From assembly GCA_022836615.1 (NCBI GenBank), contig MU405227.1, positions 248,001-312,000 of the forward strand: 64,000 nucleotides of DNA, given 5' to 3'. A program made the position numbers and the translations under genes. Source of the DNA: Annulohypoxylon bovei var. microspora (lineage: Eukaryota > Ascomycota > Sordariomycetes > Xylariales > Hypoxylaceae). Below are positions 12,698 through 23,855 of the stretch, in pieces (position 1 is the first letter of the stretch; every line of letters starts with the position of its first letter). The notes beneath the pieces were generated by a model. The model was not told the origin of the DNA. It searched no databases and saw nothing but the letters and a program-made list of their open reading frames with translations.

Positions 12698-15600
12698 CTT
12701 CGCAAATGGAAATACCTATTGGAAACTAGATTTCGGATGCAGCCGATTTAATGTTCAAGCGAGGCGGTCATTGGTAAAAAGCCTCGACTTGGTGCCGGAA
12801 ATGGACAGATGATCCTATCAACACGGTGGTACCCCGAACTGCGATGCCATTTACTACCAGAATCGCCCGAATAGATATCGTATTGGACTCAGGTATGATA
12901 TATATCGGCAACTAGAAGGCTGTGCACGATATTTGTCGTCTTTGTTCGATAGTTGAGGTTAGTTGATGAGAAGAAGAAGATGGCAAAATGACAAATAATG
13001 CCGACCGTTCCAGTAGCCGCAGCGATAGCGCCAAGTATAGGCGAGTTAGAAGGAACAATAGTGTCTTAAAAGTTAGAGGCGTTAGTTCGGTCTTTAGCCA
13101 AGGGGGGATGGGTGGAGAAAGAGAGGTGCGACCGCAAAGGACAAGGGAACTGATGGAGGAAAAGGAAAGATCTGGGGGGGTGACAGTCCTGTGATGTGTA
13201 ATAAACTGCAGCTGCTCAGTGCCAAAGTGTACAGCCAGAACAGCCAAGTGCGGCCAAGTTGAAAGACGGAACTGGCCAGACGGTTGGATCGGGGCTGGGG
13301 ACGGCTGGGGCGGTTTTGAACTTTCGGCTTATGTGATAGGTGGCGGTGGGTCCTCGAATTAACCAATAAAAATCTGGTCTCAGCGTCTAGGAGAAGGAGC
13401 ATGGTACATACATCTAAGCCGAACAAGGAAATGGAGATACATCTACCAGAACCATTTAGTCAACCCCGTTTCGGGTCATATTTTAGGCCATGATACGAAG
13501 TAAATAAACAGAGATATCAAATTTCAAGTACTCAAAATCCAATACAGCTGTAAGAGCTTGTCAATTACGTGGGTACGTACAATGATGACTATAGTATGCA
13601 CTGTAGCAAACAAATACATACACATGTGCATACCTTAGTATTATCATATGTTGAATTCACCATGTCCATGCTCAGGTGAGTTGTCTGATTACATCATGAA
13701 TTGTTCATACATGTAGTAATATAGGTGGGAGCAAGGAAAAGAGATAGTGGGTTAATGGCCTCTCTATTGGCTTTAGTCTATTGAATTTAAGTTACGAAAC
13801 GGCCAGGGGGGAAACGGTCATCAATGCTATGCTATCTAAATTCTACGTACAGTATTTAACAAAAAGACCATTCAAACTCTCCTTATTGTTGTACAACTTA
13901 AGAATAGTTTCGGGAGATCTCTAAGTTCATGCTATTTTCAGCTCTTACAACATCGAAGTCACAGCGAAATCCGTTCCGTAGTTTCGGCAATGGTGACAAC
14001 AACAATAAATAAGAATAAATCTCCTTATACGTGCGTATGCATCTCGCAACCCGAAACGTATTGTTGTTGGTCGCGCAGATAATACTAGATCTACAGTAAG
14101 TGACCAGATGGTTGGATGGGCGCTTAGATACAGCCTAGCGTACCCCTGAAGCATTACTAGCATAGATGTCTCGTGTCGCTGTCGAACACATAGCAAGCTT
14201 CTAAGGTTACCAGAATGAGGTGGAAACATATAAAAAGAATTTGTATTTGTTCAAACATTATATCGTGTTGCCGCTATAAATTATCTGCGTTACAATTGTG
14301 TGTTTTCGTCAGGCCATCATGTGGCAGCACATGTACATATTTGTTCCATGTGAGCATTTCATAGCACGAAGTATAGCGTGACTTTTCGACGTACATACCT
14401 AATGGGTCAAGTCCAACATGAAATATTCTTCTTCTTCAACCGTTAATTGTAATACCTGAGGCTGCATATCTGCATCAATGCTCAGGGTCCCGAGACTCGC
14501 TCCTGCTGCTTAGTAGATATCGGGATCTAATTAAGGAATTAAAGATCTCATGGCTCTCAGTACCACGTAAGCATGGCAGGGTCTAAGTGATTCAAGGATG
14601 ACCGTATATAGTACAGTAAGACGCGACAGCATGGTGGTTACTACCTACCTAGTATCAGATATCTATGTGGTATCGTGCTCAGCTATGATAAAGGTGAAAC
14701 TGCCAGCATAGGTAGCTTGTCGCGAAATTTATCGATAAATACGCAATCTTTGCCCCTGATTTCATTCAAAATTCTACGCTCACGAATGACACTATGATGT
14801 GCCGCACAGTTGTAAAATAACTCGAAATAACGTCAATTCGGGTTTTGCTAAGCTTAAAACATTCGTTCTGGCATATATAATTTGGAATTGGTGAGAACTA
14901 TAGCTAAAATTTAGTTGGACGATTCCTGCATGTCCGTAAGAATGCGGCTGTGTTGTTCTAGTAATTCTCGGGCGTCTTTATTGCGCCGGCAATATGTCTA
15001 TGCGGCCCTTGTTGGTATTCCACGAATCATGGAAGTATTATTTGTACAATATCAAAAGAGGATCTCTCACCTTTTTGGATTAGGTCAACCGTGCGTAATG
15101 CGCCAAGCTAATGATCTAACGACGACTCCTAAACTTCACCTTAGGATTGGTGAGCTCTACGTTCATCGAGTCCACTGCTGTCTTCATACTGCAAGCCCCA
15201 TATTACAAGTCAGATTCTGGAAAAATTGGCAGACTAGGCTGGAGAGAAGCGATTCACCCAAACTCTTCACCCAAAACTCTTCATGTTGACGGTCCATTCC
15301 TTTCCTTATGCCTTATTCTTATCTCTACCTCTTTCCTATCTAGGCAATTGACGAAGCTAAATGGATGGCTCGGTTTGGCAGTGCTCTGCTAGTGCCTAGA
15401 ACTGTGACAGTCGGTGATTCGTGCCAAGTACGACCTATAATATTTGTCAACGACTAGGCCAATGGCATATGAAGCTGAAACCAAAGGGTGACGAGGCTCA
15501 CAGGAGCGCCGAGCGCACCATAGAATAGGTAGGTAGAGGATACGAGAATTCGTCAATCGAAGTCTAGCTCTATCTCTGCGTCGGTCACAAGCTCACAAGT

Positions 15601-16329
15601 AGTTTATTACCGGTTCTTTTTAGACCTCGTGGACCTCAGTTACATTGTTAGACGTTTTCACAATTCCGTACCTAATTTGCATCTGACTATTTCAATCACT
15701 TATAGATGATTATCGTAAGTTATAACTGTTTGGTATGTGTCATTTGAGATGGGACGGTGGAAGGAGTTCACAGGTTTAATACGACAATTGCATTAGTTAG
15801 TTGTTATAGCCATAGCGGGCGTCAATGAGATCATCAGCTATAGACAATTGATAGTAAATGTCGATCTCGTGCGGACCATGGCCAACGTTTTTGGATTATT
15901 GCGATTTGCTTCGAATAAGTTGTTACTATTAGTCATTCTCTCAATTACGATAGAATAAAAACCCGAACTATAAGAAAGATTGGTTACTTCCAACTGTTCC
16001 AGTTAGTGACATATAGATGTACAATATTTAACATCCATCATCAAAGCTTAAACCCCCACCAGTCCCACAAGCCCCGCGGCGCACAGTCGATCTTTCCAAC
16101 TGAACCGGTAAAGATGGGGAAGTTACGTAGGTATTTCGTACCTCCGAATTGGGAAGTTGATTCACCTTGATTCCATCTTCCCGCATTCCGAAACTTCACC
16201 ACCGCTCATCACATAACCGAAGCCGAACAGCTTTTCGAATTCTTCAAGCAAGCTACCCGATTTCGGCATTCCTATCCCATTCCCCGAATACACCATCACG
16301 CCATTCAATTATCGCTCCACCTTGCCGAA
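12698..16329. other. Long gene-poor interval
   Basis: About 3.6 kb without a convincing gene. Open frames here are at most 124 codons, overlap on several frames and show no recognisable domain or splice continuity. The last 150 bases (16180-16329) are pyrimidine-rich 5' leader of the cyclophilin gene. I see no terminal inverted repeats, LTRs or hairpin chains like those elsewhere in the window. Confidence 0.45.
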
Positions 16330-17331
16330 ATGGCACCCACACAGCTTCCGGCTTCCGGAAACCCTTTGTGAGTGAAGGCCTTTTACGTAGACTGGTGGCT
16401 GAGCAACAATTGTCAGCACCAGCACTCTTCCGAGGCTTCCGTGCTAACTGATGGAATATCCAGGGTCTTCTTTGACATTACCATTGGAGGTAAGCATTCA
16501 TGAAACTATCCCCGTTTGGATCTTCCCATTGGAAACCAGCATAGTCGGTTGGATTTGAGAGATGTCACGTGATTCATTCGACTTACACCTGTTTTCGAAG
16601 CATTTTAACATGGCTATTAAAAAAAAATTATTATGTTCTCGTGCTCATATCGATATCATTATATGTTTTAGCCAGTTCTAACAAGTTGCAGGTGAGCCTC
16701 TTGGCCGCATCACCTTTGAACTCTTCAAGGATGTTGTGCCTCGCACCGCGGAGAACTTTCGCCAATTCTGTACTGGCGAGTCCAAGAACAGTCGAGGCCA
16801 GAGCCAGGGCTTCAAAGGAAGCAAGTTCCACCGAATCGTATGTTTTCTCGAACTGTTTATAGGGGTCACATAACACTAATAGAACACAGATCAGCAACTT
16901 CATGATTCAGGGCGGTGATTTCCTCAATGGTGATGGCACCGGAAGCACCGTAAGTCACTTAGGAGAAACGAAGTTGAGATGCGTACTAATTCATCCTTTC
17001 AAGTGCATCTACGGTACCAAGTCGTTTGCGGACGAGAACTTCTCTCTCCGACACACCCAGAAGGGCCTGCTTTCCATGGCCGTACGTTATTCCTGTTCGT
17101 CATCGCCTAATTATGCTAACCGTGTATCAGAACTCCGGTCCCAACACCAACGGTTCCCAATTCTTCATCACCACTGTGCCTACTCCTCATCTTGATGGAA
17201 AGCACGTTGTCTTCGGCAAGGTCGTCGATGGTCTCGACGTAGTTGAGAAGGTTGAGAAGACTAAAACTGGTCGACGTGGACGAGACATCCCAGACATGGA
17301 TGTTGTCGTAGCCCAGTGCGGCGAGATGTGA
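16330..17331 (+). CDS. Peptidyl-prolyl cis-trans isomerase, CypH (USA-CYP) type
   Basis: Six exons: 16330-16367, 16464-16489, 16692-16837, 16890-16949, 17004-17081, 17131-17331. All boundaries are GT-AG and join in frame to 182 residues. The cyclophilin fold is complete: VFFDITIGGEPLGRI, FELFKDVVPRTAENFRQFC, FHRIISNFMIQGGDF (catalytic Arg and Gln), SFADENF, NSGPNTNGSQFFIT and VVFGKVVDGLDVV. Length and the short N-terminal extension match the CypH subfamily, which in animals binds the U4/U6 snRNP protein Prp4. I infer a spliceosomal role on that basis. The position equivalent to Trp121 of CypA is His here (TPHLDGKH), which in other cyclophilins lowers cyclosporin affinity. Intron 2 (202 nt) is unusually long. 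Confidence 0.95.
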
Positions 17332-17800
17332 AGAACTGGATGAATCAACAAAAGCCAAAAAAAAAGTTGAAACATGCTTTATGTCGTTAGGGAAATACAG
17401 TACATCGACACGAGGGGTAAGTTTCCTGTATCATTGCTTTATTTGACAAGATGCTAATATTTTCTAGGATTAGACTTTGTCCCTCATACCTGCGTGACTA
17501 ATTCTCGAGAATGCGCGAGAGAAAAAAGAATTATGTCGATGAATTCCACGAATAAATAGTTAAATAGAAAAAAACATGCTTTGCACTGATTTCCCGAGCT
17601 TCATTTGCTCCGTCTACCCTCCAACATCGTGGGGTATGAATCTATTAAGACACTCTTAAGAGCTCTGGGCTCTTTCGTAACCTTGCTATGGGATGACCAG
17701 ATCATCTAGAAAGGCGTGATGGAGGGAGGATAAACCCTAAGTCATAGCAATGGCAACTGAGTAGTAGATCATCTTGACGCTCATTGTGATCGTTGCATGT
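17332..17800. other. Convergent intergenic spacer
   Basis: 3' flanks of the cyclophilin gene and the minus-strand NTPase-like gene. AT-rich with a poly(A) run near 17360. Nothing further was recognised. Confidence 0.5.
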
Positions 17801-18574
17801 TCAGGGTGCTGCTTGTCTTCTTCTCCCATCGTTCCAGTCTGGGGGATATACAACAGTGGAGTAGTCCTCGGGCCTCATCGCCGCTGACATTACTGTTCCG
17901 AAGGAGACAGGCCCTCCACAACCAATATATAATATCTTCCGAGGTCTCCCCTGTCTGTGTCGTGCCAAATGATGAAGCAAATCCGCGAAGTGGAGGGTGA
18001 TTTCATCAAGAGGTCTGTCATAGGCCGGCAATAAATCGTCACACCCTTGGAAGAAAAAGAGTATCTCGTGAGGTATCACATCGACGAGGGCTTTGATGAT
18101 GTTCATAGCCCCGAAAACCGACAGGGACATTCCCATATAGTTCTGCCCCACTAGCTGCAGGCTGTTGAACGCTTCCTCCGAGAGTGCCCCTTCCGTGTCG
18201 TCGAATCTGCCTGGTACGTGGCTGATAAGCTGCATGATCATGCTGCTCATGAGTGATAATATCTTGGCCTGCGGCGATACATGCTGCTGGTGGAAGGGGA
18301 AGGGTCGATTGCTGCCGAAGAACCATGTACAGGCGATGCGGCGGGTATCGCGTACAGAATGCAAGAGTTCGTGTGAGAGGGTTAACAGCCGAGAGGTGTT
18401 GAACGGCAGTTCAACGAATAAAACCTTGCTCTCCCTAGCAGCGGCTAAATTATTGGTTGCCGCAAATATTTGTAACGGTTCGATGTATATCGTTCCCTGG
18501 TTGTCGCGTTCACCGTCATCGTAGTAGTGGCCGACTGCTCTGGCATACCGAAAAAGGTTTGATTTTTGGCCCAT
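17801..18574 (-). CDS. Degenerate P-loop NTPase-like protein A
   Basis: Single-exon frame of 257 residues from an ATG at 18574. It aligns by eye with the protein encoded at 19621-20617. Shared blocks are a hydrophobic segment before a loop (SKVLFVELPFNTSR), TRRIACTWFFG, MIMQLISHVPGRF, a ...GALSEEAFNSLQ stretch, a Walker-B-like HEILFFFQGCDD, and PRKILYIGCGGP. Order and spacing recall the nucleotide-binding core of fungal NACHT/STAND-like proteins. The Walker A lysine motif (GxxxxGKS/T) is absent, so ATP hydrolysis is doubtful. No effector or repeat domain is attached. It may be a truncated relic of a larger STAND gene or a small stand-alone family member. The assignment to P-loop NTPases is inference. 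Confidence 0.6.
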   Translation of the reverse strand: MGQKSNLFRYARAVGHYYDDGERDNQGTIYIEPLQIFAATNNLAAARESKVLFVELPFNTSRLLTLSHELLHSVRDTRRIACTWFFGSNRPFPFHQQHVSPQAKILSLMSSMIMQLISHVPGRFDDTEGALSEEAFNSLQLVGQNYMGMSLSVFGAMNIIKALVDVIPHEILFFFQGCDDLLPAYDRPLDEITLHFADLLHHLARHRQGRPRKILYIGCGGPVSFGTVMSAAMRPEDYSTVVYPPDWNDGRRRQAAP

Positions 18575-19620
18575 GGTGTTATATTTTTGTCCTACCGACT
18601 GAATTGGTTGTTGGTTGAATGAATGAAAGCCTGTAACAGAGGACGTCGAGTGTTAAATATGGATGTATTCTAAAATTTGCCAAATGCGTTTTCTTTACGC
18701 GTCTGTTTGTCACTAATTCATTGTTAATTTCTTCATCTTTAAATTGAAATTTAGTAAAAAACATGCCTAATCTAGCTCTGTCACATATCGACTGTGTATG
18801 TGTATTAGAACTGTGCCAAATAAATTGCAATGGAGTACTAAAAGAAAAAAAAAACCGAAGGAAAGAAAAAAAGAAAGAAAGAAAAAGCTCAGTCCTGAAT
18901 CGAATTCAGGACCTACGAAAAACCCCCGGGTGGGAACCGTGGTGTCAAGTTATGGTTGCCACTGCACCACTCCACCATTTTCAGGTTCCCTAGGTGGGAG
19001 TTTGTTCTGGCCTCTAGTCACCAAGGGTTTCTTGGGTCGGCTTGAAAGTTTGCACGCTCTTACGGTATATAACCTTCAGTTTGGCGATGTTGTGTTTCCT
19101 AGGTGACTGCCAGGGGTTTCCCTTTAGACAAATCGTCCCCTGCCCTACTATTATTCTAAACACCGTAATTTTAATTACTAGGTAGGATAACTTTACTAAC
19201 TTTATATTGTTCAGAAATGATAGGCCTACGGAATATGAGAAGCGGGATGACAGCCAGGGGAACACATAGAAAGTGACTATGAAATTATAGTCTTCTAACA
19301 GTCTAAATAAGGAGTGAATTAGTCCTCCCATTTATACAAATAATTCTTGAGTTTATCATTACGTTAACCGTAAAGAGTCACTTATGGCGTGTTCGACTCT
19401 TTGCCGCCGATATATTGAAATGAACTGTGACATTTACTGTACCCCGAAGCTCTAGTTGAATTTCTCTATATAAATCCATTTCTACCAACCTTGAAACAGC
19501 TAACTATTGCCATGCATCAACCCACACATCTATAGGTATATCACTTAGGGAACATTGCCTTAAATATTCTACATCAACGTACGACCCTACGGAAGCGAGA
19601 CTTGAAGTGTAGCCGAGAAT
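18575..19620. other. Divergent intergenic region between the two NTPase-like genes
   Basis: About 1 kb containing the promoters of both paralogues plus a SINE-like element (18843-18985, listed separately). The rest is AT-rich with no open frame above about 100 codons that looks coding. Confidence 0.5.
18843..18985 (-). mobile_element. tRNA-derived SINE-like element
   Basis: Read on the minus strand it begins near 18985. It carries TGGTGCAGTGG (18969-18959), which matches the pol III A-box consensus at 10 of 11 positions. Some 53 nt on comes a B-box-like arm, CCTGA-ATTCGAT-TCAGG (plus 18895-18911), which is a perfect T-arm-like stem. It ends in a pyrimidine tail of CTTT and poly(T) runs (18892-18843). 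A-box, B-box and T-rich tail in that order are the layout of tRNA-derived SINEs. I could not fold it into a normal tRNA: the middle is too long and the anticodon arm is not paired. No second full copy is seen in the window. Confidence 0.45.
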
Positions 19621-20617
19621 ATGGCCTACAATATCAACCAGATGCCAATGACAGCGGAACAAATCCTACAAGAAGAAATAGGGAACGCATTATTACAGGT
19701 CTATAACGGATGGATCTTACGCCAGAATCCTACCAACTTCCTTGGGGCACTTGGTGTACCAACCATAAGTCAGAGTTCCCCCCTATTTCCATTTATGGCC
19801 AGTTGAAGCATAGGTAGCTAACCTTGAATTAATAGGCGGAGCTAGACCTTCCTGGCCAGCCGCATACCAGTCAAGACAAGAAACTGCCCAATACGCGCGC
19901 CGTCTCAGAAATCATACGAATTTCCTGCCTAGTCGGCTTCGGCCCGTCGCCAACGACACTACTCCTTTGCCTATCTCGAGAGATGTCGATATCAACATCA
20001 GGTCATGGATTACATCTCAGCGCTCCCACTTCTTGTGGGCCGAAGGCCGGTCAGAGAACCCTTACCTACGTTTGGCACTCCCAAGATTGGGTATCCGAAT
20101 TTGCGGCATCGCCCACCAGGCCGGAATACCGGTGGCTATATTTTCGATGCGGAACCGCCCACACATCATATCTGGACCTTGCTCCTCCACCCAGTCAACT
20201 GCTGTCGTTGATCTTGTTTACACCCTAATCCACCAGCTCATCAGTTATATTCCTGACAGGCTCGAGCGCAGGGGGCCATTGAGTTACGAGGCCTTCAGGA
20301 CTCTCAACGGGGGCCTTCCAAGCGTTGAACCAGCATTGGAGGTCCTAGCTAACCTCCTGCACTATATCCCACCGTACCTCGTTTGCGTCATCGATGGCCT
20401 AGAAGAGATGGAGACCCATGAGACAATGCCCTACCTCAACGTGCTAATGGACACACTGCGTGCCCAGAGTATGAGACGGACGTTCAAAATATTGTTCACC
20501 ACGTCTGGTCCAAGCCAAGTGCTTTATCAGAAGATACAACCTGAAGAGTATGTGAGCAGCGGACCCCCGCTCCCAGCGGTACAAAATCAGGCCGGAAGTC
20601 ATTTGTACAGGGCATAA
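19621..20617 (+). CDS. Degenerate P-loop NTPase-like protein B
   Basis: Probable two-exon gene, 19621-19768 and 19836-20617, 309 residues. The intron (GTCAGA...GCTAAC...AATAG, 67 nt) is inferred because it removes the stop at 19804-19806 and joins the two open frames. The exact donor is less certain than the acceptor. The second exon parallels protein A: SWITSQRSHFLWAEGRSENP, IRICGIAHQAGIPVAIFSM, LIHQLISYIPDRL, GPLSYEAFRTL, a Walker-B-like YLVCVIDGLEEME, and FKILFTTSGPSQ. As in A, the Walker A Gly-Lys-Ser is missing. The N-terminal 110 residues have no counterpart in A. Divergent orientation about 1 kb from A suggests an old inverted duplication. Confidence 0.6.
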
Positions 20618-21018
20618 AGGATTCGCAAGGTTAGAATGGGATTACATGTGTTTAGTTCATTTGGGGCGATTACCTAGACGTGGTCGAGTGACGAGGATTG
20701 ATTGGAACTAATAATATAGTATAATATAATAATTTACTTAGGAACGTTATGTGAAGTGTTGGTGCGGTGGCAAGTAGAAGACTTTTCTATGTAAGGGCTG
20801 TAGTTGTCGTACCAACACCCGCGACCACTGCAGACCAGAGCCTTCTCGGCGATTGCGCTTCTGGTTTCTATTATTCTCCTACATAGCCTACCTCGTTAGC
20901 GATAGTGAGCTTAGTTTCGGAGTGCAGTCTTAACGTTCCGAAGCTTCGTAATTAACGCGTTGAGTTTTACGTAGTTGAGCACAACACTGACGAGAATCCT
21001 CTCCATCCTCGATTCAAG
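20618..21018 (+). promoter_or_regulatory. Upstream region of the P450 locus
   Basis: About 400 bases between the NTPase-like gene and the P450. It has TATA-like AT repeats near 20710-20730 (ATAATATAGTATAATATAAT) and no open frame of note. Confidence 0.35.
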
Positions 21019-22712
21019 ATGCTCGTGCCCCTGCTTATCGCTGCCACGGTGTTAGTTATTTCTTTCGCCTATAGCAGGTTACGTTATATTCGGTTTCGCC
21101 AATATACGGATTATCCACAACTTCCAAACACACTAGTATTCGGCCATCTCAAAGTATATGGGGATTTTGCCAAACGCAACAAGCCCAACGCTCACGCCGA
21201 CCCAGCCATCGTAGCTATGAATCGAGCTCTGGGTCGACCTCCTCTCATGCTCATCGATATGCAACCTATTGGCGACCCAGTTGTCGTAGTGGGTGACTAT
21301 GAATATTGCCGAGCAGCTCACCAAGGCGTCGAAGATGTTCCCCACGAGCGCTCCCAAGTCTTCCAGGTCCTTAGAGCGTTTACTGTATCTAAATGGCCCG
21401 ACTTCCATTTTTTCTCAACACGTATGCATTTTCAACAGACGCGTAAACTCGACCTAACCATTTCTTAGGGCTAAGAATGGAGGCGGCTTCGAAAGAGGTT
21501 TAACCCGGGATTTGCGCCTCAGTATTTGGTCACTTTCGTTCCCGAGATCCTGGATAAGGGCTTAATTTTTCTAGAGCATCTTGACCCCCTTTCTAAGTCC
21601 GGAGACACCTTTTCACTGATGAGGCTTACTACCGGGCTAACCTTTGACATTATTGGAAAAGTTGTCATGGAAACAGACCTAGACGCCCAGCATTATGACC
21701 AAGATAAGAGAGGAGAACTAGTAGACTTATTCGAGACCTTGCTTGATGCCTATAATGGCGAGGGTCTTAGTCTTCTGTGGTGGCTTACCATTGGTAAAGT
21801 CAGGAGACGGGCTGCGTTGTCGAGCTTCGCAAAAAAAAGGATGGAAGTATTAATCCTCGCAGCGTTCTTTCCCTTGAACTGCAAGATATCGTGACTTTAA
21901 CACCCAGCGCCGCGGATGAAATAGGCGACTAACTCCGTACATTCCTATTTGCAGGGCATGATACTACTTGTATCTTACTATCATGGGCATTCTATGAGCT
22001 TTCCCGAACGCCTCACGCCCTTCGCGCCATCCGCGCTGAGTTGGACGATCTCCTCGGTACCGACGCCAGCCCCGCCGCTGTGCGTGCCCGGCTGCTCGCG
22101 CCACTGGACGCAGTGCAACAGACACCGTACGTCTCGGCCGTCATCAAGGAGACGCTACGACTACACCCACCAGGCGGCACTGCGCGCGCGATACCCCCAG
22201 GCTCTGGCTTCACCGTCCGCATGCCTAGCGGCGAGCAGCAATGCCTAGACGGCCTCCTGGTCTACAACTGCCAAAGCCTCATTCACACGGACCCTAAGGC
22301 CTTCGGCGATACAGCCGAGCATTTCGTGCCCGAACGCTGGCTGGCTAACGACGACGCTACCGCGGCAGCGATCCCGGCGGGCGCGTGGCGTCCGTTCGAG
22401 CGTGGCCCGCGGAACTGCATCGGCCAGGAGTTAGCTAACATCGAAGCGCGCGTCATCATCGCGTTAACGGTCCGTCGATATGACTTCATCAAAGTTGGTC
22501 TAGGCGAGGTCGCCCTGGACGAGAGCGGTCGGCCGAGCTTAGATCATTCGAAGGGCCAGTACGGGATGTCGGAAGAGCTGTACACGGTGAGTTTCGGCAT
22601 ATTAATCCATAGCTACTGTGGCGTACGCCGCTGACAGAAAGAGGCGCAGACAAGACAAGTAACGTCAAAACCGGTCGACGGAATGATGATGAAGGTGAAG
22701 TTAACGGAATAA
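21019..22712 (+). pseudogene. Cytochrome P450, disrupted
   Basis: Most of a microsomal P450 can be read: N-terminal anchor (MLVPLLIAATVLVISFAYS), C-helix WRRLRKRFNPGFAPQ, helix I FLFAGHDTTCILLSW, ExxR (KETLRLHPP), PERW, the heme-binding FERGPRNCIG, and a C-terminal exon from 22638 after an intron 22587-22637 (GTGAGT...ACAG). It is not intact. Two stops (TAG 21466, TAA 21472) precede the C-helix; they can be removed only by proposing a 54-nt intron 21422-21475. The frame shifts between about 21841 and 21850, with residues apparently lost after AKKRMEVL. A TAA at 21930-21932 interrupts EIGD-stop-LRTFLFAG where the family has Gln (CAA to TAA is a C-to-T change). The heme end is conserved, so decay looks recent. 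The substrate is unknown. Confidence 0.75.
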
Positions 22713-22720
22713 GGTATAAA

Positions 22721-22786
22721 AAAAGCCACTTAATTAAGCGATGCACCCAATCAAAAGCTACAAATGAGCTAGCGCGGGACTGGAAG
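22721..22786 (-). repeat. Dispersed repeat copy 1 (tRNA-A-box-like)
   Basis: The reverse complement of these bases matches 36232-36297 over about 60 bp with nearly all differences being transitions. Shared cores are CGCGCTAGCTCAT, ATTGGGTGCATCGCT and AATTAAG. The segment GCTAGCTCA resembles the D-arm/A-box start of a tRNA and the copy ends in a T run. It begins only 9 bases after the P450 stop codon. Confidence 0.6.
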
Positions 22787-22807
22787 AGACTGAGCGCATT
22801 CGACATG

Positions 22808-22868
22808 ATTCGTGCGTTAAATTCGAGGTGATTAATTATTTTAATATAAATTAATCTTCTCGCACGAA
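22808..22868. repeat. Foldback sequence
   Basis: ATTCGTGCG and CGCACGAAT form a perfect 9-bp outer stem, with GATTAATT/AATTAATC as an inner stem. Function unknown; it sits between the dispersed repeat and the MITE. Confidence 0.5.
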
Positions 22869-22953
22869 TTAAACGCGTGGAAAAAGACGATTACGTAAAA
22901 CCAAGTAGCTTGGGTAAAATACGATCGGGGCTTTAATATGATACCTACCTACC

Positions 22954-23167
22954 CAGAATGGCGTCAAAATAAATGGAGCATGTGCTAATGCCACTGTATT
23001 GGACTGTGTGTTGATCTATCCCATCATTACCTAATTAGCCTCGACCGCCATTCAAAATACGTGTAAGTTACTTAGATAGGTATTCAAAGGGATAATTTAA
23101 ACCACAGTGCAATATAGTAAGATTAGCACATGCCCGCACATGCTTCATTTATTTTGACGCCATTCTG
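22954..23167. mobile_element. 214-bp MITE with 5-bp target-site duplication
   Basis: The ends are inverted repeats: CAGAATGGCGTCAAAATAAA at 22954 and its complement ending at 23167. The match continues through AGCATGTGC with one mismatch (about 30 bp). Both sides are flanked by CTACC (22949-22953 and 23168-23172), a 5-bp target-site duplication. The interior has no coding frame, so this is a non-autonomous DNA transposon. The parental superfamily cannot be told. Confidence 0.8.
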
Positions 23168-23855
23168 CTACCCAACGCTGCTTGACTAATTGTCACACGA
23201 AAGTGGGGATGAATTACTGGATACGTAATTTGTGGTTGATGATCAAAAGGTTGATCAACTGAATTGTTGTTGTAATGGTTAAAAAGGTGATATCTCACGA
23301 TTACGTGGTTGAAACTAAGGGCCTGATCTTTTACGGATGAACCGGCCCGATGATCGCCACAATCTCCCCACCTTAGTCATCTTTTATCTGACACTAATCG
23401 AGCGACGTACGCGTACTTAATACAGCTGTTTCAACAATCTTGAATCTACGTCGGGTCAGGGACGTGACTTAGCAGGGTGGAAAGTGGCCAAAGGGTGGCT
23501 GCAAAGGTGGCTTGCAGGTGATCCTTTACGAAGTTACTAGGGGAATATCTTCGATCTTGATCGACCCATGGTGAATTCCACGAGTATGTAATCTAAAGTC
23601 AAGCCGCTTCCAAGACTGATCCGCTGTCGCCCAGGTTGGTCAGTTATACCCGATGCTGAACAAATACGATTGAGGTGGGACAGTCACAATTCCGGAAAGC
23701 ACACACTCTGGGAGAAGATTTGGCGATCGATTGTTTCTCTCTAGCGTCTATAAGAAGATGCCACACCTATGTCTCTGGTTCCTTGTTAAGTATCTTAATG
23801 ACGATAGAGTAGCAACTTGAAATTTTATACCTCTACTGTACCTCTATATTGCAAG
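23168..23855 (+). promoter_or_regulatory. Upstream region of the aegerolysin gene
   Basis: About 690 bases with no gene. A TATAAG motif lies near 23751, about 105 nt before the start codon, and a pyrimidine-rich leader follows. No other structure was recognised. Confidence 0.4.

Noticed and set aside
21846..21952. Intron from GTATTA to TTTGCAG to rescue the P450 frame
   Set aside because: It would delete clearly conserved residues (NPRSVLSL to TFLFA) and its phase does not join correctly.
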